Positions 8,173 to 14,380 of a stretch of 64,000 nt of DNA are shown here, piece after piece. The stretch is from SVFI01 sp045546735 (GTDB lineage Bacteria > Bacillota > Clostridia > Lachnospirales > Lachnospiraceae), in contig JAZQDJ010000080.1 in NCBI GenBank assembly GCA_045546735.1, forward strand, positions 28,201 to 92,200, written 5' to 3'. Below the pieces are notes generated by a model. That model did no database searches. It saw only the letters and a list, made by a program, of their open reading frames with translations, and was not told the origin of the DNA. The stretch's first letter is position 1, and the number at the start of each line of letters is the position of its first letter. A program made the translations under genes and the position numbers.

Positions 8173-9870
8173 ATGTCAGGATTTGATGAAGATATCTTTT
8201 TTGATGAAGATGAAAAAGAAACACAGAGCAGGGGTGAGATTTCCGAGGACGATTTTGATGAGGCAGCTCCGGAAATGAAGAAAGAGAAGACGAATACGTA
8301 TGAGAGCATCCGAGAGACGGAGGAAGATGAGTTCCGCGATGATTTTGACGTAGTGGATGATGATTTTGATGCGTATGAAGATGATGAAACAGAGGTTGCA
8401 ACAGTGGACGCAGAGGAATCGGAAGAAGATGAGGAGGACGACGACAAAGAATACGAAGATGTTTGTTTTGTATGTCGCAGACCTGAGAGTGTGACAGGAA
8501 AGCAGTTTAAGCTTCCGAACAACATTTGTGTATGTAATGACTGTATGCACAAAACGATGGATGCAGTCAGCCAGTTTGATTATCAGGGTATGCTTGACCC
8601 GAACATGTTAAACGGCGGTTTTTATGGGATGGATTTGGAAGAAATGTCTTCTAAATTCCCGAATATCAGTTTTGTAAATCTTGCAGATTTACAGGGGGAC
8701 GGTGGTATTCCGAACAAGCAGAAACTGAAGAAGAAAAAGAAAAAAGATAAGAAGAAAAAGGAGAAGCCGGTTCTTGATATCAAGAATATTCCGCCGCCGC
8801 ACAAAATCAAGGCACAGCTTGATGAGTATGTAGTCGGACAGGATCAGGCAAAGAAAGTAATTTCTGTTGCCGTTTATAATCACTATAAACGTGTGGCAAC
8901 ACAGACGATGGATGAAATAGAAATCGAGAAGTCTAACATGCTCATGATCGGACCGACAGGTTGCGGAAAAACATATCTTGTAAAGACGCTTGCAAAACTT
9001 TTGGATGTTCCGCTTGCAATTACGGATGCCACTTCTTTGACAGAGGCAGGATATATCGGCGACGATATTGAGAGCGTGGTTTCCAAACTTCTGGCAGCAG
9101 CTGACAATGATGTAGAGCGTGCGGAAATGGGAATCATTTTTATCGATGAGATTGATAAAATTGCAAAGAAAAAAGAGACGACTTCCCGCGATGTTTCCGG
9201 CGAATCAGTGCAGCAGGGGATGCTCAAACTCTTAGAAGGTGCAGAGGTAGAAGTTCCGGTCGGAGCAAACAGCAAGAATGCAATGGTTCCGCTCACGACA
9301 ATCAATACGAGAAACATTTTGTTTATCTGCGGCGGTGCGTTCCCGGATTTGGATGAAATAATCAAACAGAGACTCCGTAAAAAGACTTCTATCGGTTATG
9401 AGGCCGAACTGAAAGATAAGTTTGATAAGGATAAAGATATCACGAAACAGGTGACGATTGAGGATCTCAAGAAATTCGGTATGATTCCGGAGTTTCTCGG
9501 AAGACTTCCGATTATCTATACGCTTGATCCGCTCGATAAAGATATGTATATCAAGATTTTAAAAGAGCCGAAAAATGCGATTTTAAAACAGTACCAGAAA
9601 CTCTTGGCGCTTGACGAAGTGGATTTACAGTTTGATGACGGTGCGCTTTCTGCGATTGCAGATAAGGCGATGGAAAAAGATACGGGAGCACGTGCACTCC
9701 GTGCGATTATTGAAGAGTTTATGCTCGACATCATGTATGAGATTCCGAAGGATGACAATATCGGCCGTGTAACAATCACGAAGGAGTATTTGGAAGGTTG
9801 CGGAGGTCCGAGAATTGAGATTCGCGGCAGCAGTACTCCGATGCTGACAGATTCGGAAAATCAGTCATAA
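8173..9870 (+). CDS. clpX: ClpX-type AAA+ unfoldase with unusual acidic N-terminal extension
   Basis: ATP-dependent unfoldase of 565 residues, well beyond the usual 410-430. Residues 1-96 are a highly acidic Asp/Glu extension with no counterpart in normal ClpX. The zinc domain follows (Cys98, Cys101, Cys121, Cys124), then a linker with a Lys-rich run at about 184-198. The AAA+ core has Walker A GPTGCGKT (260-267), pore loop GYIG (about 293-296) and Walker B IIFIDEID (321-328). An IGY tripeptide (407-409) sits where ClpX carries its ClpP-docking IGF loop. No clpP or trigger factor gene is adjacent; instead it follows an htrA-like gene. The AGGAGG site lies 14 nt before the ATG, rather far. Whether this is the only ClpX or a paralogue cannot be told from this window. 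Confidence 0.93.
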   Translation: MSGFDEDIFFDEDEKETQSRGEISEDDFDEAAPEMKKEKTNTYESIRETEEDEFRDDFDVVDDDFDAYEDDETEVATVDAEESEEDEEDDDKEYEDVCFVCRRPESVTGKQFKLPNNICVCNDCMHKTMDAVSQFDYQGMLDPNMLNGGFYGMDLEEMSSKFPNISFVNLADLQGDGGIPNKQKLKKKKKKDKKKKEKPVLDIKNIPPPHKIKAQLDEYVVGQDQAKKVISVAVYNHYKRVATQTMDEIEIEKSNMLMIGPTGCGKTYLVKTLAKLLDVPLAITDATSLTEAGYIGDDIESVVSKLLAAADNDVERAEMGIIFIDEIDKIAKKKETTSRDVSGESVQQGMLKLLEGAEVEVPVGANSKNAMVPLTTINTRNILFICGGAFPDLDEIIKQRLRKKTSIGYEAELKDKFDKDKDITKQVTIEDLKKFGMIPEFLGRLPIIYTLDPLDKDMYIKILKEPKNAILKQYQKLLALDEVDLQFDDGALSAIADKAMEKDTGARALRAIIEEFMLDIMYEIPKDDNIGRVTITKEYLEGCGGPRIEIRGSSTPMLTDSENQS

Positions 9871-9904
9871 GAAAAATGAAACAGCATATGTATATTAAGG
9901 GGCT

Positions 9905-9945
9905 GTTGTGAAACGTTTGTTTCACAACATCCTTTTTTTTATTTT
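9905..9945 (+). terminator. Rho-independent terminator after clpX
   Basis: Perfect arms GTTGTGAAAC (9905-9914) and GTTTCACAAC (9919-9928) with a 4-nt loop, followed by a run of eight T. Confidence 0.9.
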
Positions 9946-9965
9946 GAATATGTTGAGGTGGGGAC

Positions 9966-11645
9966 ATGGATTGCAAAGAAATGATTTTGTCGGAGGAGTT
10001 TTATGACATATTGGTAGATTATCCGAGCAAGTTGGCACAGCCCGGACTGGTCGGGATTATGCATTGCTTTTTGGAACTGGAGGGGAATTTTAAGGTTTTA
10101 TATGTGGATAGCAGCAGCGCGCGTCCTCTTTCTGTGGCGCAGTACCGTTACGCTTACATTCCGAAGTGTTACGGACTTTTGCAGCTTGGCGGGGCCTATG
10201 AGGAAAGCGGAATCGGGGCCGTGCAACGTCCGCCCCTTTCTTTGACGGGAGAAAACATGTTGATCGGATTTATTGATACAGGTGTCCGCTACTGGTTGGA
10301 TGAATTTGTGCGCCAGGACGGCAGCAGTAAGATTTACTCGATATGGGATCAGACAGTGCAGGACGGCCCTGCGCCGGAAAGTCTTATATATGGGACGGAA
10401 TTTACGCCGGAAGCGCTGAATGAGGCTCTTAGAAGGCGCAGAGAGGGGATGGAGGATGTTTTGCCGCATCGCGATGAAGACGGGCACGGAACAGGACTTG
10501 TGTCGGTGGCGCTTCGGGCAGCACCGAATGCGCAGATTGTTATGGTGAAATGCAGACAGGCAAAGCGCCGTCTGAAAGAATTTTACGGGATTGAGCAGTC
10601 TGCGCAATGTTTTGCGGAAAGTGATATCATGGCGGGTGTCAGTTACCTTTGGCAGGTGGCTAAACGAACCGGAAGACCGATGGTTCTTTGTATTACGATG
10701 GGGACAAATATGGGGGATCACAGAGGCGGTTCTCTTTTGAACCGGTACTTGGAGATGTTTGGAAATGAAAAAGGGCGGTGCGTGGTCATCGGCGGCGGAA
10801 ATGAAGGGAATCAGGGACATCATTATGCAGGTGAACTGCGCATGGAGGAAGGAATCCGAGAACAATACGTGTACGAGGATGTAGAAATCCGGGTTGATGA
10901 AAATGTGCGCAGTTTTTCATTTGAATTGTGGGGGATGGTTCCGGAGACATTTACAATTTCTCTCCGTGCACCGGACGGGGAATTGGCGGACCGTATTCCC
11001 ATCCGTTACGGAGCGGAGAGGAATCTCCGTTTTGTTTACAGCGGAACCCAGGTATATATCAGTTATGTTCTTGTGGAAAGAGGGAGCGGTGCAGAACTTA
11101 TTTTTGTGAGATTTTCAAATCCTTCACCGGGCATATGGACTTTGCGCGTGTTTGCAGAAGGAGGGTATGGCACCGCACGCTATGATATATGGCTTCCGAT
11201 GGAACGTTTTTTAGAACGTCCGGTTTATTTTTTGCGCCCGGATCCTTATCGTACGATGACGGAGCCGGCGTATACGCAAACTGCGATAGGGCATACATAT
11301 TTTGACTGGGAAAACGGAAGTTTTGCGATTGACAGCGGAAGAGGCGGCGCAAGACGTGAGGAGTTTATGCCTGCGCTTTCTGTGGTAGGAGTAGATGTGG
11401 CTTCCGTTTCGGGGCTTCTTACCGGTTCAAGTGTTTCTGCAGCGCTTATGGCAGGAGCGGCAGCACTCTTTATGGAGTGGGCAATTGTGCGCCAGGGAGA
11501 TGTGCTTTTGTCGAGCCTGGAAATCCGTAATTATTTCATTCGCGGCGCACAGCGGGAAGATGATATAGAATATCCGAATGCAACGTGGGGATACGGAAAA
11601 ATGAACGTGGAAGGGGTCTTTCGCAGATTGATAGAAGAAACCTGA
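9966..11645 (+). CDS. Csp-like subtilisin-family (S8) serine peptidase
   Basis: A 559-residue S8 peptidase whose layout (catalytic core split by a large beta-rich insert) matches the clostridial Csp group, known from spore-germination proteases. The triad is intact: Asp104 in GFIDTGV, His174 in DGHGTG and Ser489 in TGSSVSAAL. There is no signal peptide; Csp proteins are typically cytosolic in the mother cell or spore-packaged. No SleC-like cortex hydrolase gene is adjacent. It stands between a clpX terminator and lspA with its own GGTGGGG ribosome site. A germination role is inferred from family; a general intracellular protease is the alternative. Confidence 0.85.
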   Translation: MDCKEMILSEEFYDILVDYPSKLAQPGLVGIMHCFLELEGNFKVLYVDSSSARPLSVAQYRYAYIPKCYGLLQLGGAYEESGIGAVQRPPLSLTGENMLIGFIDTGVRYWLDEFVRQDGSSKIYSIWDQTVQDGPAPESLIYGTEFTPEALNEALRRRREGMEDVLPHRDEDGHGTGLVSVALRAAPNAQIVMVKCRQAKRRLKEFYGIEQSAQCFAESDIMAGVSYLWQVAKRTGRPMVLCITMGTNMGDHRGGSLLNRYLEMFGNEKGRCVVIGGGNEGNQGHHYAGELRMEEGIREQYVYEDVEIRVDENVRSFSFELWGMVPETFTISLRAPDGELADRIPIRYGAERNLRFVYSGTQVYISYVLVERGSGAELIFVRFSNPSPGIWTLRVFAEGGYGTARYDIWLPMERFLERPVYFLRPDPYRTMTEPAYTQTAIGHTYFDWENGSFAIDSGRGGARREEFMPALSVVGVDVASVSGLLTGSSVSAALMAGAAALFMEWAIVRQGDVLLSSLEIRNYFIRGAQREDDIEYPNATWGYGKMNVEGVFRRLIEET

Positions 11646-11651
11646 TTTTAG

Positions 11652-11680
11652 TTGCTGACAATCCGGAAAAGTGCTACACT
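11652..11680 (+). promoter_or_regulatory. Putative promoter of lspA
   Basis: TTGCTG (11652-11657) and TACACT (11675-11680) with a 17-bp spacer and an extended -10 TGC. AATCCGG occurs on both sides of the -10 region (11660-11666 and 11687-11693), a possible pair of operator half sites. Confidence 0.4.
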
Positions 11681-11708
11681 GTAAAAAATCCGGTAAGGAG
11701 GTAGGCTC

Positions 11709-12200
11709 ATGATTTATGCGGTGATTACAATATTGATTTTTATCGTAGAATTTGCGATTAAATTTTTCGTGGAAAAGTTAGCGCAGGAGAACGAGCGCAT
11801 TCCGATTTTTGACGGTAAGATGTATTTGACAAAGTATCATAATGAAGGCGCATTTTTGAATTTCGGGGAAGGTAAGCGTGTGGCAATCAAATATATTTCG
11901 CTTGCACTTACTGCAGGGTGTCTTTTGGTGTTTGTGTTTACGCTCGGAAGACATGGAAAGCATCTTCTTAAGCTTGGTCTTTCCTTCCTGCTCGGCGGAG
12001 CCTTCAGTAATACATATGACCGCATGGTAAGGCAGTATGTGGTTGATTATGTCGGTTTCAATGTGAAAAACAAAAAGTTTTCAAATACTATTTTTAATAT
12101 TTCCGATTTCTTTATTATGATCGGAGCGGCTCTGTCTGTCATTCAGATGCCGCCGAAAGGGCAGAAGAAAGAAAAGAAGAACAAAAAGAAGAAAAAATGA
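11709..12200 (+). CDS. lspA: Signal peptidase II (prolipoprotein peptidase)
   Basis: A 163-residue multi-span membrane protein that would cleave the signal peptide of lipoproteins ahead of the lipid-modified cysteine. The family motifs are present: N101-T-Y-D-R105, VVDY with Asp113 and FNISD with Asp133, the two aspartates aligning with the catalytic dyad. Three or four hydrophobic spans surround them. The C-terminus is a strongly basic KK-rich tail, longer than usual. A strong GTAAGGAGGT site precedes the ATG. Lipoprotein substrates exist in the window (the GH9 cellulase). The N-terminal region diverges from E. coli LspA, so exact orthology is likely rather than proven. Confidence 0.85.
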   Translation: MIYAVITILIFIVEFAIKFFVEKLAQENERIPIFDGKMYLTKYHNEGAFLNFGEGKRVAIKYISLALTAGCLLVFVFTLGRHGKHLLKLGLSFLLGGAFSNTYDRMVRQYVVDYVGFNVKNKKFSNTIFNISDFFIMIGAALSVIQMPPKGQKKEKKNKKKKK

Positions 12201-12210
12201 GGAGACACGT

Positions 12211-12606
12211 ATGGAAAAAATATGGACAGAAATGTATGAGGCGGCAAAAGCTGTTTTAAATGAGCGCAGAATATCAGAGTATGTTACCTGCGGGGAAGTT
12301 TCTGCCGCAGTTTGCTCAAAGTCCGGGAAAATATACACGGGTGTCTGTATTGATACATGTTCAACACTTGGTATCTGCGCAGAGAGAAATGCGATTTTTA
12401 ATATGATTACAAACGGCGAGCACGAAATCGACAAGGTTCTCTGTGTCCTGCCGGATGGTTCAAACGGTGCACCGTGCGGTGCCTGTCGGGAGCTTATGGT
12501 GCAGATTATGGCAGGGAAATATCAAGATATTGAAATTATGCTTGATTATGCGACGGGGCGAACTGTGAAACTCGGTGAGATTACGCCGGAATGGTGGATT
12601 AAATAA
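12211..12606 (+). CDS. Cytidine deaminase family protein
   Basis: A 131-residue zinc-dependent deaminase of the CDA fold. The zinc and catalytic residues are in CAERNA (Cys56, Glu58) and PCGACRE (Cys89, Cys92); a Cys rather than His as first ligand is usual in homotetrameric CDAs and blasticidin-S deaminases. It probably converts cytidine or deoxycytidine to uridine in pyrimidine salvage, but the length and CAE motif also fit the blasticidin-S deaminase-like branch. It is 10 nt after lspA, with GGAGAC as ribosome site, so probably in one transcript. Confidence 0.88.
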   Translation: MEKIWTEMYEAAKAVLNERRISEYVTCGEVSAAVCSKSGKIYTGVCIDTCSTLGICAERNAIFNMITNGEHEIDKVLCVLPDGSNGAPCGACRELMVQIMAGKYQDIEIMLDYATGRTVKLGEITPEWWIK

Positions 12607-12633
12607 GTTGCGGTGTATGGCGTTGTTGAGAGA

Positions 12634-12963
12634 ATGGTAGATGGCATGGAATATGAAAAGCAAATTAAATTAGTAGAAAATGGAAAACAGATTGGATATT
12701 GTAATATTAAGGGTGAAAAAGTATTGATACAGTGTGGCATCCAAAAGAAAGAACATTTGTATTTTGTTTACTTTTTTGAAGGAGATATATCAGAAGATCC
12801 GTATGGTGATAATGGGAAATGTAATGAGGAATTTTATTCATTTAAGAGTTTAGAGAGTGCAATAGAGTATATAAATTCAAGAAAGTTTGAGTTTGATGAG
12901 TTTAAACCTCAAAAGGGCAATAAAATATTTTGTGTTGGGAATCATGATTATATTGCACTGTAG
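12634..12963 (+). CDS. Unknown AT-rich small protein
   Basis: About 109 residues if the ATG at 12634 is used; a GTG at 12613 and an ATG at 12646 are other possible starts, none with a strong ribosome site. The protein is mixed alpha/beta, acidic, without signal peptide, membrane span or recognised motif. Base composition is unlike its neighbours: 12721-12780 has 17 G/C in 60 (about 28 %). With the two genes after it, it forms a short island between housekeeping genes, which suggests acquisition by transfer. It may belong functionally to the kinase/Thg1-like pair, but only proximity supports that. Confidence 0.6.
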   Translation: MVDGMEYEKQIKLVENGKQIGYCNIKGEKVLIQCGIQKKEHLYFVYFFEGDISEDPYGDNGKCNEEFYSFKSLESAIEYINSRKFEFDEFKPQKGNKIFCVGNHDYIAL

Positions 12964-13001
12964 GATTATTTCCGGTTTACAGTATCTATACAAAAAAATG
13001 A

Positions 13002-13094
13002 TTATTACAGAGGGGAAAGTTTTTCGGTATAGGTACTTTTGGCAATAGGAAAGAAGATCCTGTCAAAGTACGTGATGTACCGGAGTGTGATTGA
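13002..13094 (+). pseudogene. Possible coding remnant ahead of the kinase gene
   Basis: A 30-codon open stretch without a start codon, bounded by TGA upstream (12999-13001) and ending at TGA (13092-13094), just before the kinase ATG. It reads FFGIGTFGNRKEDPV, which looks protein-like rather than random. It could be the tail of a gene lost by deletion. It is equally possible that it is noncoding leader. Confidence 0.2.
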
Positions 13095-13097
13095 GTT

Positions 13098-13556
13098 ATG
13101 AAAAGCAAAGAAGCAATTATTTTTATCGGGATACAGGCAAGCGGAAAATCGAGTTACTATCATCAGTACTTCAGTGGGTATGCGCATGTGAATCTGGATA
13201 CTTTACACACAAGGAATAAAGAGAATTTATTACTTCGGGAGTGTGTCCGGGATGAGAAGTCGTTTGTGGCAGATAATACGAATCCGACTGTGCAGGACAG
13301 GGAAAAATATATTCGGTTAGCAAAAGATAACGGTTATTCCGTGTACGGATATTATTTTCAATCTGCAATCGGAGACTGCATGGAGCGCAATCGTCAAAGA
13401 GAAGGAAAGGCGTGTGTACCGGACAAGGCACTGATGTGTACGCATAGTAAGCTGGAACTTCCGAAACCGGAGGAAGGTTTTGATAAATTGTATTATGTGC
13501 GGATAGAAAACGGGAAATTTGTAACAGAGGAATGGGATGAAAATTATGAAATTTGA
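13098..13556 (+). CDS. Polynucleotide-kinase-like P-loop protein
   Basis: A 152-residue single-domain P-loop kinase. The Walker A GIQASGKS covers residues 11-18; an LDTLH acidic segment follows the first helix, and the VADNTNPT motif near residues 57-64 is typical of the T4 Pnk/PNKP-type 5'-hydroxyl polynucleotide kinases and their relatives. RNRQREG further on supplies the lid arginines. No phosphatase or ligase domain is attached. Its last 20 nt overlap the start of the Thg1-family gene, so the two are translationally coupled. I infer phosphorylation of RNA 5' ends, to make substrates for the 3'-5' polymerase; a small-molecule kinase is the alternative. Confidence 0.8.
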   Translation: MKSKEAIIFIGIQASGKSSYYHQYFSGYAHVNLDTLHTRNKENLLLRECVRDEKSFVADNTNPTVQDREKYIRLAKDNGYSVYGYYFQSAIGDCMERNRQREGKACVPDKALMCTHSKLELPKPEEGFDKLYYVRIENGKFVTEEWDENYEI

Positions 13557-14310
13557 TGATTTTGATAAAGAAATGCGAGTATACGAAGAATCGCTTGACC
13601 AGTATGTGTTGCCGGATATGTATTTGGTGGCAAGGCTGGACGGACGTTCTTTTACAAGACTGACGAAAGAGGTGTGTCAGTTTGAAGCACCGTTTGATGT
13701 CAGATTCAGAGATTTAATGACAGATACGGTGAAAGCTTTAATGAATTCGGGATTCCGGATGATATACGGATATACGGAAAGTGATGAAATCTCTCTTTTG
13801 TTTCACCCGGAGGATGACACTTTCTCAAGAAAGGTGCGTAAGATAAATACGACACTTGCAGGGGAGGCGAGTGCGGCTTTTTCGCTTGCGTTAGGCCGCG
13901 TGGCAACATTTGATTGCCGTGTGGTACCGCTGCCGAATAAGAACAGGGTTGCAGACTATTTTTTGTGGCGTCAGGAAGATTCGCATAGGAATTCTTTGAA
14001 TGCGCATTGTTATTGGGCACTGCGTAAAGAGGGCAAAACTCAGAATGCTGCTACGTCAGTTTTGAAGGGCAAAGGTGTTTCCTATAAGAATGAACTTTTG
14101 TTTCAAAAAGGAATTAATTACAATGATTTACCTTCGTGGCAGAAACGTGGTATGGGAATTTATTTTACCAAGGTTGACAAAGAAGGGTTTAATCCGATTA
14201 CGAAGGAAACAGTTGTGACGCAGCGCCGCGAGCTTGTTGTGGATTATGAGCTTCCGGTCGGAGATGCCTATCGGGAATTTGTATTGAACTTTTTGGAGAG
14301 TGAAGAATAG
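13537..14310 (+). CDS. Thg1-family 3'-5' RNA polymerase (tRNA-His guanylyltransferase-like)
   Basis: A 257-residue Thg1 homologue; these enzymes add nucleotides to RNA 5' ends in the reverse direction. Metal-binding residues are visible: Asp35 in RLDGRSF and Ser82-Asp83-Glu84 in YTESDEIS. The C-terminal half keeps YFLWRQED, KGKGVSYKNELLF and GINYN. The HINNLYNT motif that eukaryotic Thg1 uses for tRNA-His is replaced by HRNSLNAH, as in Thg1-like proteins (TLPs), so templated 5'-end repair is more likely than G-1 addition, which bacteria encode in the tRNA gene. Start: the ATG at 13537 has AGAGG at a good distance; 13546 is possible. It overlaps the kinase gene. The family is sporadic in bacteria. 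Confidence 0.93.
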   Translation: MKIMKFDDFDKEMRVYEESLDQYVLPDMYLVARLDGRSFTRLTKEVCQFEAPFDVRFRDLMTDTVKALMNSGFRMIYGYTESDEISLLFHPEDDTFSRKVRKINTTLAGEASAAFSLALGRVATFDCRVVPLPNKNRVADYFLWRQEDSHRNSLNAHCYWALRKEGKTQNAATSVLKGKGVSYKNELLFQKGINYNDLPSWQKRGMGIYFTKVDKEGFNPITKETVVTQRRELVVDYELPVGDAYREFVLNFLESEE

Positions 14311-14333
14311 GATTGTTGTCCGCAGAAAACTAA

Positions 14334-14380
14334 AATCCGAGTACAATCAAAGCTGGTTGTACCCGGATTCTTTATTTTTT
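14334..14380. terminator. Terminator between convergent Thg1-like and membrane protein genes
   Basis: Arms AATCCG-A-GTACAA (14334-14346) and TTGTAC-C-CGGATT (about 14357-14369), then TTTATTTTTT. The T tract overlaps the stop codon of the minus-strand gene, so one hairpin probably serves the plus strand and lies in the 3' end of the minus transcript. Confidence 0.8.

Noticed and set aside
8151..8552. Antisense Ser-rich 133-residue frame
   Set aside because: Mirror image of the Asp/Glu codons of the ClpX extension; no ribosome site or independent evidence.
8727..8765. Possible frameshift in the A-rich run of clpX
   Set aside because: The frame is open and conserved ClpX sequence continues on both sides, so the run encodes a real Lys-rich linker.
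10098..10865. 255-residue minus-strand frame
   Set aside because: Lies wholly within the S8 protease with a complete triad; basic, His-rich shadow composition.
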